Shown piece after piece: positions 9,044-17,934 of a stretch of 64,000 nt of DNA. The translations under genes and the position numbers were made by a program. Numbering within the stretch: position 1 is the first letter of the stretch; each line of letters opens with the position of its first letter. Below the pieces are notes generated by a model. It saw only the letters and a program-made list of their open reading frames with translations. It did no database searches and had not been told where the DNA came from. The DNA is taken from positions 569,686 to 633,685 of the forward strand of contig NZ_CP049780.1 of NCBI RefSeq assembly GCF_011193355.1, read 5' to 3'. The DNA is from Streptomyces sp. JB150. GTDB lineage: Bacteria > Actinomycetota > Actinomycetes > Streptomycetales > Streptomycetaceae.

Positions 9044-9092
9044 CACCAGGGCCGGCCGGCCCAGGTGGTGCGGGGGCCGGCCGGCCCTGGTG
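9044..9092. terminator. Perfect 18-bp hairpin between GH42 and GH53 genes
   Basis: CACCAGGGCCGGCCGGCC (9044-9061) pairs exactly with 9075-9092 around a 13-base loop, ending 5 bases behind the GH42 stop codon. Probably a terminator or attenuator that lowers, or a stabiliser that adjusts, galactanase expression relative to the beta-galactosidase. Confidence 0.75.
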
Positions 9093-9097
9093 CCTGC

Positions 9098-11119
9098 TCA
9101 GCCGTCCAGCCGGACGACCCGGACCGCTCCCGCGGGCAACTCCAGGCGGCCCGCGGCGCGTTCGCCCGTCAGGAGTTCGGTGCCGGGGGTCTCCAGGGGG
9201 ATCTTGACGTCGGCGGAGGTGTGGTTGAGGGCGAAGAGGTAGGTGCCCCGCTCTCCGGTGCGGACGACCACTTCCACGTCGCGGGGCAGGTCGGCGCTGG
9301 GCGCGAGGCGGGCGTCCTCGGCGGCCTGGGCGAGGACCGCGTCCAGACCTTCCGCCCCGAGGCGGGTGGAGACGTACCACGCCGTGCCCGCGCCGAGGCG
9401 GTGCCGGGTGACGGCGGGGCGGCCGGCGGTCAGGCCGTCGGCGTACGTCCACACGGTCTGCGCGCCGCGCGGCACGACGAACTCCGTCCACACGTCGGCG
9501 CGCAGCTCGCTCCCGCCGGGGCCGGTGACGCGGACCGTCTGGTCCTTCAGCAGCGGGGAGAACTCCTCGACGGTCAGGCCGAGGACGTCCCGCAGCGCGC
9601 CCGGGTAGGCGCCCTCGTGGACGGCGTCGTGCTCGTCGACGATGCCGGAGAAGTACGACACCAGCAGGGTGCCGCCGTTCTCCACGTACGCCTGGAGATT
9701 GCGTCCGGCCGCCTCGGTCATCAGGTAGAGCGCGGGGACCACGACCAGGGGGTAGGCGGACAGGTCGGCTTCCGGGTGGGCGAAGTCGACGGTGAGGTGG
9801 CGGTCGTAGAGCGCCTCGTAGAAGGCGTCGGCGCGTTCGCGGGCGTCGTGGTCCTCGCTGGGCCGCCAGTCGAGGCCCTGCGCCCACCAGGACTGCCAGT
9901 CCCACAGCACGGCCACGTCCGCGCGGGTGCGGGTGGAGCGGATCTCGCCCAACCGGTCCAGGTCGGCGCCCAGTCGCACGACCTCGTGCCAGACGCGGGT
10001 GTCGGTGCCGCCGTGCGGGACCATCGCCGAGTGGAACTTCTCGGCGCCGCGCCGGGACTGCCGCCACTGGAAGAACATGGCGCCCTCGGAGCCGCGCGCC
10101 ACATGGGCGAGGGAGTTGCGGGCCATCTGACCGGGGGCCTTCGCGGGGTTGCGGGCCTGCCAGTTGACGCCCGACGTGGAGTGCTCCAGGAGCAGCCAGG
10201 GCGCGCCGCCGGCGACCGAGCGGGTGAGGTCGGCGGCCATGGCGAGGTTGACGTGGGTGCGGCGGCCGTCGGTGATCAGGTAGTGGTCGTTGGTGACGAG
10301 GTCGACCTCGCGGCCCCAGGCCCAGTAGTCGATGGAGTCACACTGGCTGAGCGCGGTCATGAAGTTGGTGGTGACCGGCACGCCGGGCGAGAGGCGGTGC
10401 AGGATGTCCCGCTCCGCGCGGAAGTTCTCGCGCAGGGTGGCGTCGGCGAACCGCTTGTAGTCCAGCGCCTGCGCCGGGTTGCCGACGGTGGGGGTGGCGC
10501 GCGGCGGGTTGATCTGGTCCAGATCGGTGTAGCGCTGGCCCCAGAAGGCGGTTCCCCAGGCCTCGTTGACCGCTTCGACCGTGCCGTAGGTGTCCGCCAG
10601 CCAGCGGCGGAAGTGGGCGGCGCAGCAGTCGCAGTAGCAGGCGGATACGGGGACGCCGTACTCGTTGTGCACGTGCCACATCGCGAGCGCGGGATGGTCG
10701 CCGTAGCGCTCGGCGAGCTGGGTGGTGATGTTCGCGGCGGCGGCCCGGTAGTCGGGGTTGCTGTGGCAGATCGCGCCGCGGGAGCCGAACTCGTAGCGGG
10801 TGCCGTCGGCGGTGACCGGCAGCGCCTCGGGGTGCTCGCGGTAGAACCAGACCGGGGGCACCACGGTGGGGGTGCCGAGGTCCACGCGGACGCCGCTGTC
10901 GTGCAGCAGGTCCAGCAGCCGGTCGAGCCAGCCGAAGTCGTACTCCCCGCGGGCGGGTTCCAGCAGCGCCCAGGAAAAGATGCCGACGCTCACCAGGGAG
11001 ACGCCGGCCTCCCGCATCAGCCGGACGTCCTCCTGCCAGACGCTTTCCGGCCACTGCTCGGGGTTGTAGTCCCCACCGAAGGCGAGCCTGGTGAGGCCCC
11101 TGGGGGTGGTCTCCGGCAT
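9098..11119 (-). CDS. Beta-galactosidase (GH42), intracellular
   Basis: Hydrolyses terminal beta-galactosides, here most likely galacto-oligosaccharides derived from galactan. The 673-residue protein has the three GH42 domains: TIM barrel (about 10-390), trimerisation domain (about 395-605) and a small beta domain. The acid/base is E153 (WHVHNEYG) and the nucleophile E312 (WLLLEHSTSGVNW). The structural zinc cluster is kept: C119 and the cysteines of ACYCDCCAAH (161-166). No signal peptide. The start ATG at 11119 has GGGAG 6 bases upstream. It is divergent from the sugar importer operon; GH42 plus GH53 and an importer is the known gan-type arrangement. Confidence 0.94.
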   Translation of the reverse strand: MPETTPRGLTRLAFGGDYNPEQWPESVWQEDVRLMREAGVSLVSVGIFSWALLEPARGEYDFGWLDRLLDLLHDSGVRVDLGTPTVVPPVWFYREHPEALPVTADGTRYEFGSRGAICHSNPDYRAAAANITTQLAERYGDHPALAMWHVHNEYGVPVSACYCDCCAAHFRRWLADTYGTVEAVNEAWGTAFWGQRYTDLDQINPPRATPTVGNPAQALDYKRFADATLRENFRAERDILHRLSPGVPVTTNFMTALSQCDSIDYWAWGREVDLVTNDHYLITDGRRTHVNLAMAADLTRSVAGGAPWLLLEHSTSGVNWQARNPAKAPGQMARNSLAHVARGSEGAMFFQWRQSRRGAEKFHSAMVPHGGTDTRVWHEVVRLGADLDRLGEIRSTRTRADVAVLWDWQSWWAQGLDWRPSEDHDARERADAFYEALYDRHLTVDFAHPEADLSAYPLVVVPALYLMTEAAGRNLQAYVENGGTLLVSYFSGIVDEHDAVHEGAYPGALRDVLGLTVEEFSPLLKDQTVRVTGPGGSELRADVWTEFVVPRGAQTVWTYADGLTAGRPAVTRHRLGAGTAWYVSTRLGAEGLDAVLAQAAEDARLAPSADLPRDVEVVVRTGERGTYLFALNHTSADVKIPLETPGTELLTGERAAGRLELPAGAVRVVRLDG

Positions 11120-11145
11120 GGATGTCTCCCGATTAATCGATCATT

Positions 11146-11159
11146 TGGGAACGTGCACA
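11146..11159. promoter_or_regulatory. LacI-type operator, site 2 (GH42 side)
   Basis: On the minus strand TGTGCACGTTCCCA matches 11 of 14 positions of the palindrome at 11235-11248, including the central ACG. It lies in the leader of the GH42 gene, downstream of its predicted promoter, and probably lets the LacI-type regulator repress both directions. Confidence 0.45.
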
Positions 11160-11182
11160 CACAGGGATAGCGGTGCGGGGCC

Positions 11183-11213
11183 AACATAACCGCACAGCAA
11201 CAACCATTGACAA
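11183..11213 (-). promoter_or_regulatory. Candidate promoter of the GH42 gene
   Basis: On the minus strand TTGTCA (11213-11208) is followed after 19 bases by TATGTT (11188-11183). The -35 box is back to back with, and overlaps, the -35 box of the divergent importer promoter. The 19-base spacer is long, so this is tentative. Confidence 0.35.
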
Positions 11214-11237
11214 GTGTCCGGGATGTTTCTCTACTGT
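11207..11237 (+). promoter_or_regulatory. Promoter of the sugar importer operon
   Basis: Consensus TTGACA (11207-11212) and TACTGT (11232-11237) separated by 19 bases. The -10 box is overlapped by the LacI-type palindrome, as expected for a repressed sugar operon. Confidence 0.5.
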
Positions 11238-11248
11238 GAACGCTCACA
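11235..11248. promoter_or_regulatory. LacI-type operator, site 1 (importer side)
   Basis: TGTGAACGCTCACA is a 14-bp near-perfect palindrome with a central CG, the typical shape of LacI-family operators. It covers the end of the -10 box of the importer promoter. The only LacI-type regulator in the window is the last gene of the operon it precedes. Confidence 0.65.
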
Positions 11249-11301
11249 GAAGCATGGCAGGCCCCCGTGACAGGCGGGGGCCCAGGTCAGGGGAGATATC
11301 C

Positions 11302-12621
11302 ATGCCGAACACGAAGCGCTCTCGCCTCGTGGCCACCGTCGTCGCCGCAACGCTCGGCACCACCGCCCTCGCCGCGTGCGGCGGCGAGGAGGGGGACAGC
11401 GAGGCCCGGTCCGGGCCCGTCTCGCTCACCTACTGGACCTGGGCGCCCGGCATGGACAAGGTCGTGGACCTGTGGAACAAGGGCCCGGGCAAGGAGAAGC
11501 AGATCACCGTCACGGTGAAGAAGCAGGCCTCCGGCGACACACTGGTCACCAAGATCCTCACCGCGCACAAGGCCGGCAAGGCGCCGGACCTGGTGCAGGC
11601 CGAGTACCAGGCGCTGCCCACGCTGGTCAGCAATGACGCGCTTGCCGACATATCGGGCGAGGTCGGCGACGCGGAGAAGAAGTTCGCCGAGGGCGTCTGG
11701 CAGCAGACCACGCTCGGCACGGAGGCCGTCTACGCGGTGCCGCAGGACATCGGCCCGATGATGTTCTACTACCGCGAGGACCTGTTCGAGAAGTACGGCC
11801 TGAAGGTCCCCACCACGTGGGACGAGTTCGCCGAGACCGCCCGGCAGCTGAAGAAGAAGGCCCCGGACACCGACCTCACCACCTTCTCCGCCAACGACTC
11901 CGGTCTCTTCGCCGGCCTCGCCCAGCAGGCGGGCGCGAAGTGGTGGACCACCGAGGGCGAGCGGTGGAAGGTCGGCATCGACGACCCCGCCACCCGCAAG
12001 GTCGCCGACTTCTGGGGAGGCCTCGTCGAGGAGGGCGTCATCGACAACCAGCCGATGTACACCCCCTCCTGGAACAAGGCGCTCAACACCGGCAAGCAGA
12101 TCGCCTGGGTCAGCGCCGTGTGGGCGCCGGGCACGCTGACCACCGCCGCGCCCGACACCAAGGGCAAGTGGGCCATGGCCCCGCTCCCCCAGTGGTCGGC
12201 GAGCGAGAACGTCACCGGCAGCTGGGGCGGCTCCTCCACCGCCGTCACCACGGACTCCGAGCACAAGGAGGCCGCCGCCGAGTTCGCCGCCTGGCTGAAC
12301 ACCGACGGTCAGGCGCTGAACGCGCTCGCCAAGGAGAGCGGCATCTACCCGGCCTCCAGCGCCGCCCAGCTCAGCGGCGCCTTCACCGAGTCGCCGGAGT
12401 ACTTCTCCAACCAGGCCGACTTCTACACCAAGGCCGCGGAGATCGCGCAGACGACCGCGCCGGCCGCGTGGGGCCCGAACGTGAACGTCGCCTACACCGC
12501 CTTCAAGGACGCCTTCGGCGCCGCGGCCAAGAACAAGTCGGACTTCACCGCCGCCCTGGAGACCATGCAGGAGGCCACCGTCGCCGACCTGAAGAAGCAG
12601 GGCTTCGAGGTCGCGGAGTGA
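11302..12621 (+). CDS. Sugar-binding lipoprotein of an ABC importer
   Basis: Extracellular solute-binding protein of the family 1 (MalE-like) type, 439 residues, anchored as a lipoprotein: the signal peptide ends in the lipobox LAAC with C26. The mature part opens SLTYWTWAPGMDKVV and contains the typical APDLVQAEYQALP, QDIGPMMFYYREDLFEKYGL and GGSSTAVTTDSEHKEAAAEF segments. The ATG at 11302 has GGGGAG upstream. It is the first gene of a four-gene operon (binding protein, two permeases, LacI regulator). The neighbouring galactanase and beta-galactosidase suggest galacto-oligosaccharides as substrate. Confidence 0.92.
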   Translation: MPNTKRSRLVATVVAATLGTTALAACGGEEGDSEARSGPVSLTYWTWAPGMDKVVDLWNKGPGKEKQITVTVKKQASGDTLVTKILTAHKAGKAPDLVQAEYQALPTLVSNDALADISGEVGDAEKKFAEGVWQQTTLGTEAVYAVPQDIGPMMFYYREDLFEKYGLKVPTTWDEFAETARQLKKKAPDTDLTTFSANDSGLFAGLAQQAGAKWWTTEGERWKVGIDDPATRKVADFWGGLVEEGVIDNQPMYTPSWNKALNTGKQIAWVSAVWAPGTLTTAAPDTKGKWAMAPLPQWSASENVTGSWGGSSTAVTTDSEHKEAAAEFAAWLNTDGQALNALAKESGIYPASSAAQLSGAFTESPEYFSNQADFYTKAAEIAQTTAPAAWGPNVNVAYTAFKDAFGAAAKNKSDFTAALETMQEATVADLKKQGFEVAE

Positions 12622-13595
12622 CCAGCACGGCACGCCGGAAGGCGTACGGGGTCAAGGGGGCCCCGTACGCCCTCCCGTCTCCCGCCACCACCCTCGAACG
12701 AGCGCGCAGCGCGCCCTACTTTTTCCTCCTCCCCGCCACGATCCTGTTCGCCCTGTTCTTCGCCCTGCCCATCGGCTACGCGGTCTGGCTCAGCTTCCGC
12801 AAGGTGAAGGTCTCCGGCCTGGGCCTCGGCTCCGGCGCCCGCCGCGAGGTCTGGGCGGGCCTGGAGAACTACACCGCCGCCCTGACCGACAGCGAGCTGC
12901 TCGGCGGCGCGCTGCGCGTCGTCGGCTACGGCTGCATCGTCGTCCCGGTGATGCTGGGGCTGGCGCTGCTGTTCGCGCTGATGCTCGACTCCGAGAAGGT
13001 GCGGCTCGCCCCCTTCACCCGGCTCGCGATCTTCCTGCCGTACGCCATCCCCGGCGTGGTCGCGGCACTGCTGTGGGGCTTCCTGTACCTGCCGGACGTG
13101 AGCCCCTTCTTCTTCGTGCTCGACAGGCTGGGCCTGCCGCAGCCGGATCTGCTGGACGGCGGGCCGCTGTACCTGGCCCTGTCGAACATCGCGGTCTGGG
13201 GCGGCACCGGCTTCAACATGATCGTCATCTACACCTCGCTCCGGTCCATCCCGGCCGAGGTGTACGAGGCGGCGAAGCTGGACGGCGCCACCCCGTTGCA
13301 GATCGCGCTGCGGATCAAGATCCCGATGGTGGCGCCCTCGCTGGTGCTGACCTTCTTCTTCTCGATCATCGCGACGCTCCAGGTGTTCAGCGAGCCCACC
13401 ACCCTCAAGCCGCTCACCAACTCCGTGTCCACGACGTGGAGTCCGCTGATGAAGGTGTACCAGGACGCCTTCGGCAAGGGCGACATTCACGCGGCGGCCG
13501 CCCAGGCCACGATCATCGCGCTGGCCACGCTGCTGCTGTCCTTCGGCTTCCTGCGGGCCGCGAACCGACGTCAGAGGCAGGAGGCGGCACGATGA
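12618..13595 (+). CDS. Sugar ABC transporter permease (MalF type)
   Basis: Inner-membrane permease of 325 residues with six predicted helices, the first at APYFFLLPATILFALFF. The cytoplasmic EAA loop that docks the ATPase reads EVYEAAKLDGATPLQIALRI. It starts at a GTG that overlaps the stop of the binding-protein gene by 4 bases (GTGA). No ATP-binding subunit is encoded in the operon, so a shared ATPase of the MsiK type elsewhere in the genome is the likely partner. Confidence 0.93.
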   Translation: MTSTARRKAYGVKGAPYALPSPATTLERARSAPYFFLLPATILFALFFALPIGYAVWLSFRKVKVSGLGLGSGARREVWAGLENYTAALTDSELLGGALRVVGYGCIVVPVMLGLALLFALMLDSEKVRLAPFTRLAIFLPYAIPGVVAALLWGFLYLPDVSPFFFVLDRLGLPQPDLLDGGPLYLALSNIAVWGGTGFNMIVIYTSLRSIPAEVYEAAKLDGATPLQIALRIKIPMVAPSLVLTFFFSIIATLQVFSEPTTLKPLTNSVSTTWSPLMKVYQDAFGKGDIHAAAAQATIIALATLLLSFGFLRAANRRQRQEAAR

Positions 13596-14497
13596 GCACG
13601 CTGGCCGTCCGCAAGAGCGAGCCCGCCGCAGGCACCACCCCCGGCACCGCCCAGGGGCCGCCCCCGCCCCAGCGGATCGCGCTGATCCCGACGGTGACGC
13701 TGCTGCTCGGCGCGGTCTACTGCCTGCTGCCCGTAGCCTGGGTGGTGATCGCCTCCACCAAGTCCGGCAGCGAGCTGTTCTCCACGTTCACGTTCCTGCC
13801 GGGCACCGGCTTCACCGAGAACCTCTCCGACCTGAACGCCTACCGCGACGGCGTGTACTGGCAGTGGATGGGCAACTCCGCCCTCTACGCGATCCTCGGC
13901 GCCCTGCTGTCCACGGCGGTGTCGTCCTTCGCGGGCTACGCGCTGGCGACGTACCGCTTCCGCGGGCGCGAGACGATGTTCAACGTGCTGCTCGCGGGTG
14001 TGCTGATGCCGCCGGTGATCCTCGCGATCCCGCAGTACCTGCTGCTGGCGAAGGCCGACCTCACGGACTCCTACCTGTCCGTACTGCTGCCGCAGATCCT
14101 CTCGCCGTACGGTGTCTACCTCGCCCGGATCTACGCCGCCGCCGCGGTGCCCGCCGACGTGGTGGAGGCGGGGCGGATGGACGGCGCCGGCGAGTGGCGG
14201 ATCTTCACCCGGATCGCGCTGCCGATGATGGTGCCGGGCCTGGTGACGGTCTTCCTGTTCCAGTTCGTGGCGATCTGGAACAACTTCCTGCTGCCGTACA
14301 TCATGCTCAGCGACGACGAGAAGTTCCCGATCACGCTCGGTCTGCACACGCTCCTGGAGCAGGGCTCGAACACGCCCGCGCTGTACACGCTGGTGATCAC
14401 CGGCGCGTTCCTCGCGGTCTTCCCGCTGGTGGCGCTCTTCCTGGTCATCCAGCGGTTCTGGAGCCTCGACCTGCTGTCCGGGGCCGTAAAGTCATGA
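13592..14497 (+). CDS. Sugar ABC transporter permease (MalG type)
   Basis: Second membrane subunit, 301 residues, six helices; the EAA loop reads DVVEAGRMDGAGEWRIFTRI, and the end WSLDLLSGAVKS is family-typical. The ATG overlaps the previous stop by 4 bases and its own stop overlaps the LacI-type gene by 4 bases, so all genes of the operon are translationally coupled. Works with the MalF-type subunit and the lipoprotein. Confidence 0.93.
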   Translation: MSTLAVRKSEPAAGTTPGTAQGPPPPQRIALIPTVTLLLGAVYCLLPVAWVVIASTKSGSELFSTFTFLPGTGFTENLSDLNAYRDGVYWQWMGNSALYAILGALLSTAVSSFAGYALATYRFRGRETMFNVLLAGVLMPPVILAIPQYLLLAKADLTDSYLSVLLPQILSPYGVYLARIYAAAAVPADVVEAGRMDGAGEWRIFTRIALPMMVPGLVTVFLFQFVAIWNNFLLPYIMLSDDEKFPITLGLHTLLEQGSNTPALYTLVITGAFLAVFPLVALFLVIQRFWSLDLLSGAVKS

Positions 14498-15525
14498 CCA
14501 TGAGCCATCCGGGGGGTCGGCGCAAGCCGCCGACGATTCACGACGTGGCGCGCGAGGCGGGTGTCTCGCGCGGCACGGTCTCGCGCGTGCTCAACGGCGG
14601 TCACTACGTCAGCCCGGCGGCGCAGGAGGCGGTCAACGCCGCGATCCGCAAGACGGGGTACGTGGTGAACCGGCACGCGCGCTCCCTGATCACCGGCCGC
14701 TCGGACTCGGTCGGCTTCCTGCTGACGGAGCCACAGGAGCGGTTCTTCGAGGACCCCAACTTCAACGTCCTGCTGCGCGGCTGCACCCAGGCGCTGGCCG
14801 CGCACGACATCGCGCTGCTGCTGATGCTGGCGGGCACCGGGGACGAGCGGCGGCGCATCACGCGGTACATCACCGCCGGGCACGTCGACGGGGTGCTGCT
14901 GGTCTCCAGCCACTCCGGCGACCCGGTCGCGCAGGAGCTGCGCGAGGCGGGGGTGCCGCTGGTGGCCTGCGGCAAGCCGATCGGGCTGGGCTCGAAGGTC
15001 AGCTATGTCGCCGCCGACGACCGGGACGGCGCCCGGGACATGGTCCGGCACCTGCTGTCCCTCGGGCGGCGCCGGGTGGGCATGGTGACCGGCCCGCTCG
15101 ACACGCCCGGCGGTGTGGAGCGGCTGGCCGGCTACAAGGAGGTGCTGGCCGAGGCGGGCCTGCCCGTCGACGACGCCCTGATCGTCTCCGGCGACTACAG
15201 CCGGGCCAGCGGCGAGGAGGGCGCGGAGCGGCTGCTCGCCCGGGCGCCCGACATGGACGCCGTGTTCGTCGCCTCGGACCTGATGGCCCAGGGCGTGCTC
15301 ACCGCGCTGGCGCGGGCCGGGCGCCGGGTGCCGCAGGACGTCGCCGTCGGCGGCTTCGACGACTCCCCCGCCGCCGTGGCCGCGAGCCCCGAGCTGACAA
15401 CCATACGGCAGCCCTGGGACCGGATCAGCGCCGAGATGGTGCGGGTCCTGCTCGCCCAGATCGGGGGCGAGGACCCGGCGGCGGTGATCCTCCCGACGGA
15501 GCTGGTGAAGCGGGAATCGACCTGA
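14494..15525 (+). CDS. LacI-family regulator of the galactan locus
   Basis: A 343-residue transcription factor. The N-terminal helix-turn-helix with hinge reads PTIHDVAREAGVSRGTVSRV and later RHARSLITGRSDSVGFL; the rest is a periplasmic-binding-protein-like effector domain ending in the conserved DVAVGGFDDSPAA and TIRQPWDRI segments. It probably represses the divergent galactan operons by binding the palindromes at 11146 and 11235 and is released by a galactose-containing sugar (inference). The ATG at 14494 overlaps the permease stop; an ATG two codons later is possible. Confidence 0.9.
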   Translation: MTMSHPGGRRKPPTIHDVAREAGVSRGTVSRVLNGGHYVSPAAQEAVNAAIRKTGYVVNRHARSLITGRSDSVGFLLTEPQERFFEDPNFNVLLRGCTQALAAHDIALLLMLAGTGDERRRITRYITAGHVDGVLLVSSHSGDPVAQELREAGVPLVACGKPIGLGSKVSYVAADDRDGARDMVRHLLSLGRRRVGMVTGPLDTPGGVERLAGYKEVLAEAGLPVDDALIVSGDYSRASGEEGAERLLARAPDMDAVFVASDLMAQGVLTALARAGRRVPQDVAVGGFDDSPAAVAASPELTTIRQPWDRISAEMVRVLLAQIGGEDPAAVILPTELVKREST

Positions 15526-15557
15526 CCCGGGCGGTGGGTGACCAGCCCACCGCCGGG
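15526..15557 (+). terminator. Terminator of the sugar importer operon
   Basis: Immediately after the regulator stop codon, CCCGGGCGGTGGG (15526-15538) pairs with CCCACCGCCGGG (15546-15557), a 12-bp stem with one bulged G and a 7-base loop. Confidence 0.7.
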
Positions 15558-15750
15558 CACCGCGGGCCATCGGGTGCTGTGGCCCGCCTTCGTACCGCGG
15601 AATGTTGACGCCGGATACCGCGCGCAGTTGACGACTCCCGGCTGCCGAACGGGCAGGCTTGTCGCTCGCACTTCGGGCGAGAGAGGCCTGCCCGCGTTGC
15701 GAGGGACAGTGCCGAGGAGGCCCGAACGCCTGGGGGGAGCCGCGCTGTCC

Positions 15751-16549
15751 GTGACGCGCGGCGGCAACGGCCGTACGCGCGACGAAGGTCCGAGCAGCAT
15801 CAATGCACACAGAACCGCGCACGTCATCCTCACGTGTGCCCTGAGCTTGGGCCTGGCCGGGGTGGCCGAGGCCGAACCGGGGCCGACGCCCTCCGGCACC
15901 GCCCGGCAGACGGCGGCCACAGCGGCCGGACCGGGCGCTGCGGCCGGGGACAAGGCGGTCATCAACGGCCCCGTCTTCAACGATCCGCTGTCCGGACCGG
16001 CCGACGGCGCCATCCGTGGCTCGCCGCCATCGACCGACTGGTACCTGTTCCGGTCCTACAACGACGCCTCCACGCTCTCCAACGCCCAGCTGTACTCGGC
16101 CTGACGTGCTTCGAGGACCTGCGCAAAGGCCGCACCACCGACTCCGTGAACCCCGGCTACGGGTGGACCACGCCGACCGGTTCCACCTACCGGGCGTTGT
16201 TCTACCCGCGCTGGAAGACCGACGCGGACCCCATGGTGAACACGCTGCACTCGGTGAAGTGCTCCTGCACGGAGGACGGCCAGAAGACCATGCCGCCTCC
16301 AACGGACTGCACATCCAGCGCCGTTCCTGCCGCATCACCGGGGACGGGCGCGGCATCATCCCGCACACCGAGATCATGATGATCGACGGCGCGTACGACG
16401 ACGACCTCGTCCCGCGCGTCTGCATCGGCAGCGGCAACTTCACGCATCCGGAGAACTCGGACGACTCACAGCTGCGCCTCATGGGCCGTGACGCGCACAG
16501 CGCGTATCTGAGCTGGTTCTACAAGCTCAGGTCGGCCTGCGGCGGCTGA
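15751..16549 (+). pseudogene. Decayed secreted phospholipase D-like gene
   Basis: Three reading frames are needed to follow one protein. Frame 1 (GTG 15751 to 16104) gives a signal-peptide-like stretch (VILTCALSLGLAGVAEAEP) and INGPVFNDPL; a second frame gives CFEDLRKGRTTDSVNPGYGW and STYRALFYPRWKTD; a third gives IPHTEIMMIDGAYDDD, GSGNFTHPENSDD and the C-terminus LSWFYKLRSACGG. These are pieces of an actinobacterial secreted PLD-superfamily protein. The only remaining HxKxxxxD motif has E in place of K (HTEIMMID). It lies tail to tail with an intact PLD-family gene. At least two frameshifts plus a catalytic substitution make real decay more likely than a read error. Confidence 0.75.
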
Positions 16550-16571
16550 ACCGCTCCCGCGGCGCCGGGGG

Positions 16572-17795
16572 TCACAGGAACCGGCGGATGGGCTGCACGG
16601 CCGCCTCGCGGGTCCGCTGGAGGAGGGAGCGCTTCTTCCAGCGGCCCGGCCTGACCAGTTCACTGGCCGCGGCGTCCTCGTCGAAGTGCTCGTCCAGGGT
16701 GGCGGTGAAAGCCGGGTCCAGCACGGCGAGCATGACCTCCTCGTCGTGCTCCAGGGAGCGGCGGTTGAAGTTGGTCGAACCGATCAGCGCGGCGACCCGG
16801 TCGACGGTGATGACCTTGGCGTGCATCATCGTCGGCTGGTACTCGTGGATCCTCACCCCGCACGCGGTGAGGTCCTCGTAGAAGTGCTGCCCGGCGAGCC
16901 GGCAGACCCGCTTGTCGGTGTGCGGCCCGGGCAGCACGATCTCCACGTCGACCCCGCGTCGCGCGGCGGCGCACAGCAGCCCGACGAAGTAGGCGTCCGG
17001 GGAGAAATAGGCGGTGGCCAGGCGGAAGCGTTCCTCGGCCGACTCCAGCATCACGCGTATGAGGGTCTGCATGTCCTGCCAGCCCAGGCTGGCCGAGCCG
17101 CGCACCACCTGCACGATCGCGTCGCCCTGCGGGCGGTGCTCGATGAACCGGTCCCGCTCGTCGAACAACTCGTCGTGGCACTCGGCCCAGTTCTGCGCGA
17201 ACGCCGCGGCGATGCCGTCCACCGCCGGGCCGCGGACCTCGACATGGGTGTCGCGCCACTCGTGCGGGTCGCGGGCGTCGCCGCACCACTCCTCTGCTAT
17301 GCCCACCCCGCCGGTGAACGCGGTCTCCTCGTCGACCACGAGGACCTTGCGGTGGCAGCGGTGGTTCTGCTTCAGCGGGGACAGATGCCGCGGCTTGCGA
17401 AACCACGCCACCTGCACTCCCGCCCGCCGCATCGTCTCCAGCTGCTCGGTCTCGATCAGCCGGCTGCCGAACCCGTCCAGCAGCAGCCGCACCCTGAGCC
17501 CGGCGCGGGCGCGGTCGGCGAGGGCCTCGGCGAACTCGCGGGCGATGTCGCCCTTCCAGTAGACGAACGTCATCATGTCGACGGTGTGCTCGGCTGCCCG
17601 GATCGCGGCCAGCATCGCGGGGAAGATCTCGTCCCCGTTGCGCAGGACGGTCAGCGCGTTGCCCTCGGTCGCGGCGATTCCGATCAGCCGCTCCAGACGG
17701 CGCCGTATCCGCGCGACGCGGTCGTCGGCGGTGGGTTCACTCGGTGTGTGGAGGGCTCTCGGGGTCAGCTCGGGAGATTCCTGTGTGTTCGTCAT
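16572..17795 (-). CDS. Phospholipase D/cardiolipin synthase family protein
   Basis: A 407-residue PLD-superfamily enzyme with two catalytic HKD motifs: HRKVLVVDEETAFTGG in the N-terminal half (preceded by RLLLDGFGS and WFRKPRHLSPLKQNHR) and HAKVITVDRVAALIGSTNFN in the C-terminal half. Predicted to transfer phosphatidyl groups (cardiolipin synthesis) at the membrane, although it lacks the N-terminal membrane helices of classical Cls enzymes and may be peripheral. The ATG at 17795 has AGGGAA 6 bases upstream. It stands alone; its neighbour on the other strand is a decayed PLD gene. Confidence 0.88.
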   Translation of the reverse strand: MTNTQESPELTPRALHTPSEPTADDRVARIRRRLERLIGIAATEGNALTVLRNGDEIFPAMLAAIRAAEHTVDMMTFVYWKGDIAREFAEALADRARAGLRVRLLLDGFGSRLIETEQLETMRRAGVQVAWFRKPRHLSPLKQNHRCHRKVLVVDEETAFTGGVGIAEEWCGDARDPHEWRDTHVEVRGPAVDGIAAAFAQNWAECHDELFDERDRFIEHRPQGDAIVQVVRGSASLGWQDMQTLIRVMLESAEERFRLATAYFSPDAYFVGLLCAAARRGVDVEIVLPGPHTDKRVCRLAGQHFYEDLTACGVRIHEYQPTMMHAKVITVDRVAALIGSTNFNRRSLEHDEEVMLAVLDPAFTATLDEHFDEDAAASELVRPGRWKKRSLLQRTREAAVQPIRRFL

Positions 17796-17934
17796 GACGG
17801 TTCCCTGGCCGGGACACGGCGCGTGCGCGAGGCCGCCGGACGGGGCCGCCGGGCTTCGCGCAGACGCGGTGCGGGTCGAGGTCGAGGCCGTGCCCGCACC
17901 CCGCGGGGTCAGCGTGCGGGCCGGCCGGGGTTCT

